A DNA stretch of 64,000 nt, taken from assembly GCA_951799445.1 (NCBI GenBank), contig OX637289.1:2830501-2894500 (forward strand), in the 5' to 3' direction. Made by a program: the position numbers and the translations under genes. Source of the stretch: Pseudisothecium myosuroides. Its lineage: Eukaryota > Streptophyta > Bryopsida > Hypnales > Lembophyllaceae. The notes beneath the pieces are model-generated. The model was not told where the DNA came from, did not search any database, and worked only from the letters and a program-made list of their open reading frames with translations. Each line of letters starts with the position of its first letter. Within the stretch, counting starts at the first letter, position 1. Positions 49,922 to 62,620 of this stretch are shown piece by piece.

Positions 49922-51359
49922 TCAGAAGTTGACGCCTTCGAAGGTCTGACCGAACTGCCAGTTGCCGGGCGCAGCATCGTTGGAGATGGCCTCGGATCCG
50001 TCGCTGGTGACGACCTTGAACGAGAGTGCTTGGCCTTTCATGTTGCTGTTGCCGGTGAACTGAAACATCGATCCCCAGTTGCGCCTCATAGGCTCCCAGA
50101 GGGTAGTGCTACTCTTGATGTACAACTGCTGCACGTCGCCCGCGCCGGCCACGTTCGTCACCAGCACCAACACGAACCAGGGGTTGCCATTGACGGTGAA
50201 CCGCATTCCTCCGGCTTTCAAACATGGAACTCTGAACACATTGTACGGGACCATCTCAAAGTCAGTGACCATGAAGTACAATTTGCCGGAACTTGTAGAC
50301 TCAAAACATTAGGGACATATATACAGTACAAACAAACAAGCAAATACCCTGCGACTTATGAGACTTCGACATTAAGTGCACGAGATTAAAGAACAACGGG
50401 CACGAAGACAGAACTGTTCACTTACCTTCTGTACTTAATGGGGATGACTCCTCCGGCCTCCCTCGCAAGACTGACGAACATTGGGTGCGCGAGGTCAAAG
50501 TGCTGCTTGGGAGCGTCACACCATCCGCCTGAGGACCCATGAGGGCAGAAGTTGGTCGCTGTCACTGTGACAGTCCTGCCCCCAGGAAGACAATACACGG
50601 AGCCATTGGGATCACATGCGAGCTCGTAACAGGAACCACAGCTGAGACCCGTGTTGAACAATGCCGCACTCAGAGCCGCGGTGTTGGTTCCGTATCCAGT
50701 ACTGTAAAGGTTCCCAAATCCACACGCCCCACCTGCAGCATTGAAAGGACCACACCAAGAAACACAAACATCAGCATTCCCATTTCTCAGACCTCACAAC
50801 AAAGCATCAGAAAACGCATATATTCCCAACATACTCATTTGCTCAATCGGTCAATCCTAACTATATAACACAAATGTCCCCCAAAACAAAATCAATGCGC
50901 AGAGCTCAAAACACCAAAGCTAAGAAACCTCTGCACACAACTCCAAAGGGGTAACTAGAGACAAGTGAACGTTATCCAATGACCACCATCGCAACCCCCA
51001 TTTCAAACAACGAAATAGTCCCTCACAGCAACGAAGCGAAACAGAAAACTTTGAAAATAATCGTCGTCGTCTCATGGAAATATCAGGACTCTCGATCGTT
51101 CCAAGAACCACTGCAAATGTGACCTCCGCCGTCACCCACCTTGAGTTCCCGAAGCATCAGCGCCACCATAATAAGTAGCATGCGCGTATCCCCAACCCCC
51201 CACCGAGCCTTGTGCAGGAGGGCCATGAGACTCCTCGTGATGATGATGGCCCCCCCTCGGATGATGGCCTCCCCCATAGCCACGCCCATGGGACCGAGCT
51301 TCGACTCGGAGCACAAACACCGCCAGCAACACCAACAGAGCCCTCCTCACCATCGCCAT
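49922..51359 (-). CDS. alpha-expansin (EXPA), gene 2, complete
   Basis: Secreted wall-loosening protein of about 278 residues in three exons: 51140-51359, 50426-50732 and 49922-50231 (stop 49922-49924). Introns are 407 and 194 nt, GT-AG, phases 1 and 2, at the standard EXPA sites. The start at 51359 gives a signal peptide ([12 protein letters not shown] core, then a VEA cleavage region); a second ATG two codons on is also possible. Domains: [19 protein letters not shown], the cysteine-rich GH45-like domain with GGWCDAP and HFD, and a CBM63 domain ending [13 protein letters not shown]. Residues about 22-46 form an unusual Gly/His-rich linker ([11 protein letters not shown]) before the first domain. 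Exons are GC-rich against the AT-rich surroundings. No break is seen, so it is probably functional. Confidence 0.96.
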
Positions 51360-51999
51360 AGCTTCGAGCTTCTTCCGGCCGCAGCAACCTAAAGCCACGG
51401 GTCGAGGAGAAGGCCTCTCTATCTCACAATGCCGGGGAGTCCTGGCGGTGGAAATGTTGGTGATGCGGCTAATGCTATGAGGCCGGGCTGTTGCAACGAA
51501 GTTGGCGCGCGGAGGAGGAGGAGGAGCTGAACTGGAGGGAGGCTGGAGAGGGCAGCCTAAGTAGTGAAGGACGAAGTGAAGGCCGAACTGAGGGCAGGGG
51601 ACCCAAAGGTTTGTAACTTAAGGGAGCGAGGGAGGGAAGGCCTGATCAGGGAGCTCTGCAGCAGCAGCCGTCTGTCTGACCGCAATGGGAACTGTGGCTG
51701 CTGCTAACTTACTGCAACTGTGCTCGAGAGCAGACGGACGCAGACTGGAAAAGGTTCTGGGTTTGAATTGTGCATCAACGTTGGCTTTGGACGCTTATTG
51801 ATGGCAACTCACTCGACTCATTTTAAGTTAAGTTTGGAATTATTGGCATGCTCTCGTGGAAATTATTTAAGGAAAAGAAAGATAGACAAAAAGAAATTCA
51901 GACCGGACATGACGTTCTTCTCTGGTCAGGCATACGAGGGGGTCTGTCTTGGCCTGAAGTGAAACCATGTAAGGTAGGAGGTCCATAAAGCGACCATCC
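51360..51999. other. 5' flank and leader of expansin gene 2
   Basis: GC-rich for the first 350 bases, with pyrimidine-rich tracts on the minus strand as in plant 5' leaders. No clear TATA box in the right place was found. Short inverted motifs (CAGCAGCAGCCGTCTG and its partial complement) are at 51658-51745. Confidence 0.45.
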
Positions 52000-52160
52000 A
52001 AGCGCTGAAACTGAATTTTGGGGAGGTAAAACATCTTGAAATATTTTTCAGTAAATTTTCCTTGAAAGACAAGTGGAATTGACATCTAACCCAAGTCGTT
52101 TCATTTTTTTTGGACGTTTGTGGAATTAGTTACAAATTTTTGAAGTTGGAAAAAAGTAGT
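52000..52160 (+). repeat. dispersed repeat, best copy of four
   Basis: Shares with 6165-6300 (+), 25500-25640 (-) and 55690-55820 (-) the motifs TTTTCAGTAAATTTT, ATCTAACCCAAGTCGTTTCAT and TTTTGGAC...GTGGAATTAGTTA or their near variants. No ends or target duplication could be set. Two copies lie 5' of the two expansin genes in the same orientation. Confidence 0.6.
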
Positions 52161-52410
52161 CATTTGTGGTCATCAAAAGCGACCACCTCCTAAAATGTGC
52201 ATAGTTGGTACATTGAAGAAAGCAAAATGTACCTCTCAGTCATGTTCACTTTTAATGCCCGGTCGGAGTTTGAGCCTCCTACCTTAAGTTAAGCTTCTCT
52301 TTTGTTTGTATGTCTGTGTAGTTGCTTACCCCGCCAAGCCACTTGTGAATGGTGCTTTTCTATTTCATTTGTGTTAAAAAAAACTAACTAACTAATATAA
52401 CATGTAAGCT

Positions 52411-52573
52411 TAAGGTAAGTGAGCCCAACACATGCTGGCAAATGGGAGCAAGCCCATTGCAGGCAAAATTTTATCACTGATGTACATTCAAGTTCTGAAA
52501 TGTACACTGCTAATATAATTATATTTGCAATGGACTTGCTCCCATTTGACCTGCAATGGGTTCACTTACCTTA
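52411..52573. mobile_element. short hairpin element (163 bp)
   Basis: Starts TAAGGTAAGTGAGCCCA and ends TGGGTTCACTTACCTTA. Inside, CAAATGGGAGCAAG is matched by CTTGCTCCCATTTG. It is probably a MITE, of unknown superfamily. Confidence 0.7.
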
Positions 52574-52796
52574 TCTAGAAGAGAACGAGGTGAGGTGAGA
52601 TGAACTTTGTATTGTAGCTCATAGAAAGGACAATTCTTTTTGTCAGCCTTGATTCTTGACACTTGCTCTCATTTAACTTGCAATGACCTCACTTATCTTA
52701 CCTAGGAGAGAATGAAGTGAAATGAGGTGAGATGAGGTGGACTTTGTATTGTAGCTCATAGAAAAGACAGTTCTGTTTGTCAACCTTTATTCTTGG
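52535..52796 (+). repeat. two diverged 130-bp direct repeats
   Basis: Two tandem units each run from TTGCTC(C/T)CATTT through a GTGAGATGA stretch and CTTTGTATTGTAGCTCATAG to GATTCTTG or TATTCTTG. The first unit includes the right end of the hairpin at 52411-52573, so the end of that element was duplicated with its flank. Confidence 0.75.
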
Positions 52797-52799
52797 GAC

Positions 52800-55082
52800 G
52801 TCTATAGTTTGGAGGAGCGTTAGTCTAAATTTTCATGTATGATCTCTGTTTTAGAATGTTATGGATTGTTTTATAGATTGTTAGATGTTCATTAAAGCAA
52901 ATTTGAAGAGCATTTGTTATCAAGCAAACTTACCATAGAGAAGCACATATTGAAATCAAGGTAGAGTGCACAAATTTATAATCTTGTTTGCTACTTATAA
53001 TAATAGGATCTTGTACCCAACTTCTACAATAGCTTTCAAGATCCTGTTTCTTTAGCATCTTCAAAGGCATGATGTTCAAAGATATATGTTCATAGATGCT
53101 CATATTTATATTTACCAAAAAAAATAATGTGGAGATTTGTTAATAAACTCCCCAAAAAATAAAATGTGTATTTTTTACTTCATTGATTAGAATGGGGTGC
53201 ATATAAACTTTCCTTGTTAAAATGGATTTATTCTAGAAGATAATTATATTTTATATTTTAAAATAATTTTTTTGAAGATGACCACAAAATTTGAAAAATG
53301 ATGTTCGTCCAAACCAAATTTATTTGCCAATATATCCATAATATAGTAGGAACAACAAGACAAATCAAATTATGCATCAAATAACCTTATTATAGTGAGT
53401 CAAGGAGTTTGTAATTTTGTTGAGTACATAAAAATGAAGACAAATGCAGAAGAAGCTAGGTTCTCTTTTATATTTACTTTTATCAATTTGCTCTATAGAA
53501 ATTGTTTTTGGTGGGTGTATTATTTATAATTTCTAGATGGATGCACTAACTATCCAATCTATCCGATGACATCCATTGTTTTCTTTCTTGAGGGAAGTAG
53601 CTTTATTCTAAATACCAGGCCCAATTGAATCAATGACTTTGGAAGTGCAATAAAATTACAAATAACAAATACTGTAGCTACAATCCCAAGTATAAATATG
53701 GAACAAAAATATGCACACCCATAATTAGCATATAAAAACCTGCAACTGAATCACATTTACATCTACATCAGAAAGCAAACCTAAAACCTAAATTGTGATG
53801 GTATTAAATATAGACAATCAAAATATGAGAGCTTAGAAGAACCTAGAGTCACTTTTTAGTACACATATACATAATACTTTGAATTCTCGTAGCTTTTCCA
53901 TAGAATGTCCAGATAATGCATGCAAATGTGTATTGGAATCCTCATTCACTTCTAAATAAGATATAATAAAAATAATCTATATTTTATAATAATCAGTATG
54001 CCTATTTGCTATTAGTAGAACTACAAGTGTACTTATTTTAGTGAGTGCTAGAATCAAAGTAGCTATCTCTTTCTTGTGATTTGAATCTATTTGTAATTTT
54101 ACTACCAAACTTGGTGGTTAGGGCCGGCATTCCTTGCCAAAGAATTAATTAAAGTTGCCAAACGTAATTCAATATGTGACTAAAAATAGAAGCATTTGTT
54201 TTCTTTCTCCATATAATTTTATTTTTTGAAAAAATAATTTCCCAAAAATTCTTGGCATCTATTTTTGAAATATTTTTTGATACCATAATATTACTTAGTC
54301 ATATATACTGTAATACTGTATCCTGTGGTTAGTGCTAGAATATTACTTAGTCATGATAAATTATTACTGTTGCAATTATTCAGTATGGCACATTATTATG
54401 TTCACTTCCACATTGTGGGATGCATTGAAGCTTTGATCTAATTGAATGCAATTCAATTAAGGAAAGCCAATGTAATTGTGCTAATCTAGTTTGAACTGAA
54501 CCCAGTTCATGATGGCAATGAAATCTCGTTTCATTTTTTTTTTAGAAAAAAAAGAAAAAAAAGAAAAAAAAGTTCATGATTAACATTAACTTGTTGATTA
54601 GAGCACTAACTTACATCAGAATTTGAATCTGCTTGCCAAATTAAGACCTGTCTTCAAGTCCAAGTTGACCTCTTGCCATGAACAAATGTTGGTAAGTTAA
54701 TGCAGAAGTTTTTGTGAGTTTTTTTTATAAACAAATGAAGTTAATGCAGAAGTTCACAACCAAATGAAGTTAATGCAGAAGTTCACAACCAAATGAACCA
54801 ATGATGTCTCTCCATGCACATATATTGTACATCAATTCAATTTTCCAGATTGCAGTTTAATCTGCAAGGTCTGAGAAGCCCAATCTTTTTTCTTTTTAAA
54901 AGGTCTGAGAAGCCCAATTTTTTTTTTTTTTTTTTTTTGTTGTTGGTGTATTTGACATTCAAGGTGTATGAATTGACATGTACATCAATAACAAAAGTTT
55001 GTATTCATGTTCAGATGGATCCCATGACACATGACACTTTGAATTTAGATCGTTCTTATAAGGTAGAAGGTTCTTAAATCAG
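52800..55082. other. gene-free AT-rich stretch
   Basis: AT-rich; holds the small tandem repeats listed separately and no protein-like frame. Confidence 0.5.
54735..54793 (+). repeat. two perfect 29-bp tandem units
   Basis: Two copies of a 29-base unit containing GAAGTTAATGCAGAAGTTCA. A partial earlier copy is at about 54696, and a separate short duplication of GGTCTGAGAAGCCCAAT follows at 54867-54920. Confidence 0.85.
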
Positions 55083-55085
55083 TTA

Positions 55086-55538
55086 GAGCATCCGCAATGC
55101 GGTCTTGCTAAACAATCCCTGTATTGAGAAAAACAAGGACATTCCACAAGGCCTTCATACTGCCATTTTTTTAACAAATCAATCCAATGCAAAGCTAGCA
55201 ATTCAAATGTCAAATGAATTTTTTGCACTATAAAAAGAAAGAAGGAAAAGAATCTTACATTACAAAAAGACTTTTCATTGAAACAAGGGAAGGTCGAATT
55301 GATTGGCACACTTTACAATATGGAAAAGGATTGACAATCATAATTATTTCTACCAAAAGCCAACTTGCGGGCCTTTCAAATTTTGAAAATTTGCTAGAGT
55401 GGGGAGAGTCGCATACCGAGACCGTGGAAGTGCCGGAACCTATAAAAGTTGCATCGGAGCACAATTTTTATTACAAATTACTTTTTGCTTGGGAAAGTGC
55501 CGATACACGTATTGTTCCCGGGGGCATTGCAGATGCTC
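55086..55538. mobile_element. Tourist-type (PIF/Harbinger) MITE, 453 bp
   Basis: Starts GAGCATCCGCAATGC and ends GCATTGCAGATGCTC, with TTA on both sides (55083-55085 and 55539-55541). An ATG-started frame from 55214 runs through most of the element and out of its right end. It resembles no protein I know and is best taken as chance. Confidence 0.92.
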
Positions 55539-56025
55539 TTAGGGTTTAAAATTGTCCACCTCTTCAATTGTATACTAATTGTACATGTTGCTTTTTTGTT
55601 GTACCAATAATGTATCAGTTGTGTACATTAGAGGAGGTGGGCAATTTTAGAGCCCTATGCCATTCAACTTTAAAAAATCACAACTAATTGCACAAAGCTC
55701 AAAAAAATATGAAAAGATTTGAGTTAGATGCCAATTCCATTTGTCTTTCAAGGAAAATTTACTAAAAAATATTTCAAGAAGTTTTATCTCCCTAAAATTC
55801 AGTTTCAGCTCTTAAATGGCCAAGTATGCATGTATTGTATGTCTTGCCATACATGTATGCTGTCGTATTTGAATGTAATAAGGTTTAGATATTAAAATGA
55901 TCTCCAAATTAAAGATGTTAGTTGTTGAAGTTTCAATCCAATATTGTGTGTCTTACCATATTTTAGCATGTATTTCATTTCTTAAGAATGAAATATAAGA
56001 TTGTATGTATTTATGTGTATGTGTA

Positions 56026-56157
56026 CACTAGTAGAAAACAAGCTATAAATGATTGTCCTAGATGACTAGGAATTGTCCACAATGATTGCAAATGAGTCAG
56101 TGTGGACACTTTTTAATCGTTGAAGATAGTCATTTAGGACATGTTTTTCTACTAGTG
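56026..56157. mobile_element. CACTA-type MITE (132 bp)
   Basis: Starts CACTAGTAGAAAACA and ends TGTTTTTCTACTAGTG. The flanks are GTA and ATA, a 3-bp duplication with one change. It is the smallest of the three CACTA MITEs in the window. Confidence 0.85.
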
Positions 56158-56888
56158 ATATATATATATATATATAAATGATCAAGGGTTAAAGCATGGC
56201 AATCATGGTCCCTATAAAAGGCAGGGACACTCAAATGCGCCACTTGATAAGATGCTCACACTAAGTACATCTTCTAAATCAATATGTAACTATTCTTAAA
56301 GAAATGCTTCTTGGAAATCTATCAAAAAAACTTTGATTCTTCATAATTTTTGCATACAATATTCAAATGATACGTTCTTGATACGTTGAAATTTCCTATC
56401 ACTTGTCAATTAGAAAATATTAAATTTTAACTAGTTTAATCATTGAAACAACCCACAAAAGAAAGTAGTGGTTTGCATGTCCCTACTTTGTAATGCATTT
56501 TTGCATAATGGAAAATGTTGTAGTTTTAAAATTGCCTTAATTTTGTAGTAGCCCATATCCACCAATGAGGGATTCTATTCTATTTTCTTGTACAATGGAA
56601 TTCACTACTTGCTTCTAAATAATTATAAAATAAAATCATTTATTTATTAGATGATAATAACACTTAATATTATGACACTTAGGGATACTCTCCTTGTCAT
56701 AACTTAGAGGTTATAAATGCATTGGGAACAAAATGTAAACAATTAGGAAACACACAATTGCACTATATAAATTGGGGTGCAAATTTTCATTCTTTTGTCT
56801 TGAGCCTCAAATAATTTCCCATTGTGTAATAGACAATCCAAAAGTATTTAATATTTTTACAAAATGGAGTTTAAAAAGACATTGTTAA

Positions 56889-57002
<114 letters not shown>

Positions 57003-58689
57003 ATATTAGAATTTAATATTGAAAATCTTGGAAGCACTTAGGTAGTACAATAGTCAGGTTGAAAATATCATGTTATCAATTATGTGGCGCTCTTTTTGTT
57101 CTTCAAAGGTACCATTCTGAAGATGTTAGACCGCTAGATTGTATAATATAGAATTAAGCTAATATTTAAATGGAACCAATCAATATATAATTTACAATAT
57201 ATTTTGGTCTCTGTTTTAAATCTTGAAAAGTAAAATAATTAATTTTCAATATGTCCCATAGAAATTAGCCCCTTACTACATGATTAAAGAAACAATAATT
57301 CAACTCCCAAAAATTCAAAGTCAATTACACTAGCTTCTAAATTTTTGCCATTCAAAAAGTTAGACTTGGAAACTTCTTGCATATAGTATATATGACTTTC
57401 AATTCTTACAAGTATGAAATAAATTGTTTTTAATCATTGAAGCCCTTTTAAGGTTAAAAAAATAGTCTTAGATGTTACTCCACTAGCAACAAGTCATGCC
57501 ATTGAACTTACAAATATAATAATATTTATTTGAACTAATTATGTTCATAAATCAATGTAAAATAGCATAATTTTAAATTTTTACATAAAATGGACATGCC
57601 AAGTTGTTAAGCAAACACAATGTTATTGAGCTATTATTTGATATTTAAATATTTTAAGCTAATTTTCCAAAATTATACAAAGAAATTCATATTTATAATA
57701 GATACATTGACTTTATAGTTTTTCAATTTATCCCAAAAAAATTAAATTCAACTTGAGTAAATTAATGATTTTTATTTCGCTTTAATAATGAGTTCTTAAA
57801 ATTATAACAATGTCATCCTAAGCATATAGCTTTTGCATGAGGCCATATTCAAGGAATGGTGGAGCAATGTTTTTTTAGGCAATTTAATGCCCAATTGCTT
57901 AAAAAAAATGGGCAATTTCAAGCCTGTAGAAAAAAGAGGATAAATTTGTTTTAAAATACCAGACTGTAATGATGAGCCTGCCACTATTGCCACAATGTTT
58001 TCAAAACCTTATTTCATCTATCTTGCAAATACAAAAATTATATACAAAAATTACATACTCAAAATCGGCCTCCTTGAATTCAAACCTCTAAAACGAAGGA
58101 GCCAAGAAATTCATAACCTTCTTAAAAGAAAGGCCACATAATTATTTGTCCAGGAAAAAAACAAAACAAAAACAAAAACAACATTGTGGTAGAGTGTCTA
58201 CCTGATTCAATGAATGATTGATAATAAATGTAGTGGTTGGAAAGAAAACGCAAAAAATTAAGTGTGCATCGATAATTTTTTAATATTAAAGTAGTTAGAC
58301 TAATGGATTTTTTTAAATTTCAAAATGGATCAATGCAAAGAAAGGCTAATGATGTGACATGCCACAAACTTAATGAAATGATGAAGAATAAAACCTTAAA
58401 CAAAGTTTAAATTTAAAAAATATGTATGTATGTGTATATGTGTGTAGATATATGTATATACAGCTTGAGATCACCTTTGATACTTTTTTGTTAGATATGA
58501 TTATTTAAAGCTAGAAGGGTCAATTTGGCATTTTGTTTTCTATTAATAAATTATTTTGAAATTTTCTTAACTTTCGGCAACCTTTTAATTAATCTTGAAA
58601 GTTGAACAATTTTTTTCATTGTATAGGAAAGTAATAGTAATGGCTTTCAATGATTTTTTTATTTTTTTATAGTATTCTTGCTTTGTTAT
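57003..58689. other. gene-free AT-rich stretch
   Basis: No protein-like frame until the kinase fragment at 58690. Nothing else to report. Confidence 0.5.
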
Positions 58690-58830
58690 AAAGTTAGGGA
58701 CGCTTTACACCTAGAAGCTGGCCCCAAAATCCTCCCTTATGATTGGACAACAAGGTTGAAATTTGCGCAATCGGCCTCTAGGTATGAAGCATCCCCACTT
58801 AAAGGAATGAATTTGGATGTCATAGGGTCA
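58690..58830 (+). pseudogene. fragment of a receptor-like kinase domain
   Basis: One frame reads VRDALHLEAGPKILPYDWTTRLKFAQSAS and continues to KGMNLDVI. This aligns without gaps to the plant RLK pattern (LRDALH..., DWxTRLKIAxxAA, then xxLHxGxxxxII before the HRD loop). After DVI the frame changes, and HR-VK can be read in the next frame, so the catalytic loop is frameshifted. About 45 codons remain and no other kinase parts are seen nearby. Alignment is by eye. Confidence 0.4.
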
Positions 58831-59633
58831 AGTTGTACAGTACATGTATCTTTTCCAACATTTAAACTATCTTTATATTAAAAAAAAAATGGATTTGGCA
58901 AAATGGTTTATTAATTTCTAAAACCATCTGGTTTCAAAAATTTAATTATTTTTGGTCAAAGGTGACTTCAAACTACAATGTATTTATATAATGAACAAGC
59001 TAAATTTATAAAATGAAGTGATTTGAATTGGTACAAAAGTCCAAAATCACAAGAACTTGAACAATGAACAAAACCATAACTTTGTGAAAATACTCTTGAG
59101 AGTATTGTTTCAAGCATCCATTAAGTCATCCATCCATCTAGTCATTCAAGGTGATAAAGACAATACGTATTTATTCCAAATTCAGAGGAATTGTCAAAAA
59201 ATATCATCACCTTTTTCACTAACTTATTTTAGAATATAACATCTATATACTTATAGCACCCTTTGATTTTCAAAATTTGCATATTTGTAACATTGCCAAA
59301 TTAAATTAGACAAACAAGTCTTATAAAAAATAGACATAGATAAGATTTTTGGACAAGTTTTTTGTCTTAGAATTTATTGTAAGTGTAGAGTATGATCAAC
59401 ACCTCTCTACTAAATTTATTTTTTTGGAAAAAATAACTTTTTTAAAATTTTGTCATTTATTTTTAGAATTATTTTTCGCCAACCCTGGCCTACAACTATG
59501 GTATTGGATGGAAGACATCTACTTTAATATAAGACTTGAAGCACTTAAAATGCTACTTATTTGTTTGGATGAAGGAATGTCTCGATATGTCCTTTTCCAT
59601 GAATTTATTATTGATGCTAAAAAAGTTTTTTAA

Positions 59634-60550
59634 CCCCTAAAGTTCCGAGGCCTATTTTCTGCCAAAAAACACTCAAAACTGCCATTTCTATAGCAAAGAG
59701 TAAAAAAAAAATTTAATTGTTTTTTTTTCACATCTAACCGTAGGATCTTACACCTAACTAGTATTATAAAGTGTGGAAAAAATTTCAGAATTTTTGATGG
59801 CACAGATTGCAAGATATTTGCGTTTAAAGTGGAAAAACAAGTTTTTCAGCTCATTGCGGGACTGGATTTTTTGACTTTGAACATTTTTAACTTAAAATTT
59901 TTGCACTACAACGTTTTGAGCTTTAAATCTTTATAATAGAGAATTGAGTTGAGAGTCTAGGAAAAAAAAGGAAATTCAAGAAAACTTAATTATCATTCTT
60001 CAAAAAATTGTTAAGTAGAAGTAGGTACGAGATAGAAGGAAAATCTAAAATATTTATATATTTTAGATAGAATTAAAATACACTAATCCCAATGATGAGA
60101 TTGTTCTTGCAAGTAAATTAAACCATGAGAATTTTTTTTTTGGAAAATTGCAAAAACAGCATTCAGAAATGAATCCTACAAGTTATTTTTCTCAAGAAGA
60201 TGCTCTAACTGCCCGAAAAACAAGAATGTCCATAACTTCCTCATAACAAAGTCAAATGAAATGAATCAAAGCTTTCCAGATAGACAAAAATATAATCTAT
60301 GAGAAAAAAAATATTTTAAAAAAAATTCAAAATTTTGCAAAATTTTTTTGCTGCCCCCCATCCCCACGCATTCCAAGAAATGGCATAACTTCTCACTCGA
60401 AGGTCCAATTTCAAATTTTTTTTCCGCCACGTACCTCTCTCAATTCTTCACATTCACAAAAAGTTTCAAAAAAATAGGAGAAAATTTCAACCCGTAGGTA
60501 CCTGCCCTAAGTCCTATTTGTCCCCCGAACGGACAATGGTCCTTTAGGGG
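59634..60550. mobile_element. TTAA-flanked MITE family A, copy 4 (917 bp, inverted)
   Basis: Flanked by TTAA at 59630-59633 and 60551-60554, with ends CCCCTAAAGTTCC and GTCCTTTAGGGG. It is inverted relative to copy 2: its right end carries the stretch CCCGAACGGACAATGG, which is the reverse complement of the left end of copy 2. Non-coding. Confidence 0.92.
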
Positions 60551-61048
60551 TTAAAAATAGATGAAAAGATTAGTAGGAAGTAAAGAAGACAAAAATACTT
60601 CACAATCAAAAGCAAAGTTACCACTAGTTGTATATTTAGCATAAACAAATTCTAAAATAGTGTCCTTAGAATAAAATAAAATCCTTAGTATTAATATTGG
60701 CAAATTCAATCCAAAAAATCCAAATTACAAAGGAACTAATTGATGATTCCAAAAATTTGTGAGGATATTGCAAAAGTCATATTGATTACATCTACTATAG
60801 AATTTCAAGAAATGATATGCTTGTATTTTTGGATTAATTTATTGAATCTAATTGGTTCAATTTTTGCTATTTTCCACTTTCATATTTGAAGGCGTATAGT
60901 AATTTTAGAATTTTTTTAATTATAATTTTCTAAATCTAAAAAATATATATTTGCTCTAAGTTCTAATCTAGTCTTTTGTTTTATAAAAATAGATTCTTCA
61001 TATTTATAAAATTTATTCTCCCAAAGACACGTTATCTTTCTACTTTAA

Positions 61049-61463
61049 TCCTTAAATGCCCAAGGCTTTTTTGAGCTTCTTGGAATTTGCTCTAATTGAA
61101 CAAAAAAACGGCATTTTGATAAGTTTCATTAACTTTTTTTGAATCGCAACCGTACAAATTCAAACTAGGCATATTAGAGATCACATGGAAATATATGCAT
61201 AAAATATAGTTGGCAACATAATTTGGTACCTCAAGGATCTAGGGATTAAAAAAATGATCATGTAAAGTTGTTATCATCTACTCCAACAACGAATGTTTTT
61301 CAAAACTAGTTCCATGTATAATAGATAGATTAATCTTTACCGTCATAGATTCATAATTTAAAAAATCAAGCACATCCATTTGCTACTTACATTCATATTC
61401 ACACTAATGTGAATTGGGTCGTTTCCAATCAATATTCTCAAGAAGTTGGTAGGCCTTGAGGGA
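61049..61463. mobile_element. TTAA-flanked MITE family B, copy 3 (415 bp, shortened)
   Basis: The left end TCCTTAAATGCCCAAGG follows TTAA at 61045-61048. The right end GGCCTTGAGGGA precedes TTAA at 61464-61467. The first 140 bases match the other family B copies. It is about 230 bases shorter, so it is internally deleted or chimeric. Confidence 0.7.
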
Positions 61464-61467
61464 TTAA

Positions 61468-62616
61468 AGGTAAATACAATAAATTGTAACTTGTTTCTAA
61501 AATCAACCCTAATGTATTCTTATTTAGGATGTATAGCCACTTTATTGATGAGGGCCTACAATAAATTAAGTGTACATTAAGAGACAAATTCAATTATTTA
61601 ATTTGGTTGATCAACGATGCTCCCATCCTCTGAAGAAGAAACCAAATTCTAATATCAATGTCAAAATCTCTATGAGCAAGTCCCTTCTTCTACAAATGAA
61701 GGTATCAATGAACAATCAATCATATTTAATCCTTAGCTTATATCAAATGTTGATTGCAATTGGTTGTTCATCAATCCTTTTCCACTTGCATTATCCATTG
61801 AATTTTTATTTTTTTTCAAGTGATCTTTCATTAGCTATGTTTTTCTTCCAAGACAATCCTCACTAAGCATTCTTGAAGTGTTGAAGTTTGAAAAATCACC
61901 CAAGGCATAATTTTATCAAACCAAGAGTTTTTTTTTTGGGGGGGGGGTGAATATGGAAAAACAAAGCAACAAACCACATAAGATGGGGGAATTTCCGAAA
62001 AATATCTTAGTGTGGAAAAGCATGTCGAAAAGTGGCAACAACAATAAAATGGTTTCTTGGGCATTTAAAGATTAATATTTATGCAAACATGACATTGAAA
62101 GCATAACTATTCAATTCAAAAAATTCAAATGTTAGGCATTGAATTAATATTATATATATGTATGACTTTCAAAAAATAAAATTTAAGAATAAATGGTTGC
62201 AAAATTTTTGTACTACTAGTAAAAATCTATTAAATGTTTTAAATTATTTAATTCAATTTTGTAAGATATGAGTTTCAAATTTGAAGTGTGCAAAAACTAA
62301 ACACAACTTTTTATTATCAATATCTTCTATAAATTTCTCTCTAATTATCATAAATATTCACCATGGTGCTTCAAATACATATTTCTATACACTTGAATGA
62401 GAATAATATAAATTTGAATTAATTTTGCCATTCAAAAACTAAAAAAATTAAAAAAAAGGAGCAATAACTTTATCATCTTATTGCCAAGATTCAAATCCAT
62501 GGAAAATTTCAATAATTAACTCAATTAAAAAATGAATCATGTTATTGGCACAAAAATATTTGTTAAATTTTAAAACTGATATAGAAGAAGAGAAAATGAA
62601 CCTCGAGAACGAGTAA
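61468..62616. other. gene-free AT-rich stretch
   Basis: Between two TTAA elements. The 98-codon frame at 61570-61866 has no family features. Confidence 0.5.
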
Positions 62617-62620
62617 TTAA

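Noticed and set aside
49877..50389. Plus-strand frame of 170 codons
   Set aside because: It is the antisense shadow of expansin gene 2, exon 3.
55214..55549. ATG frame of 111 codons inside the Tourist-type MITE
   Set aside because: It runs out through the element end and flank, has no recognised domain, and MITEs are normally non-coding.
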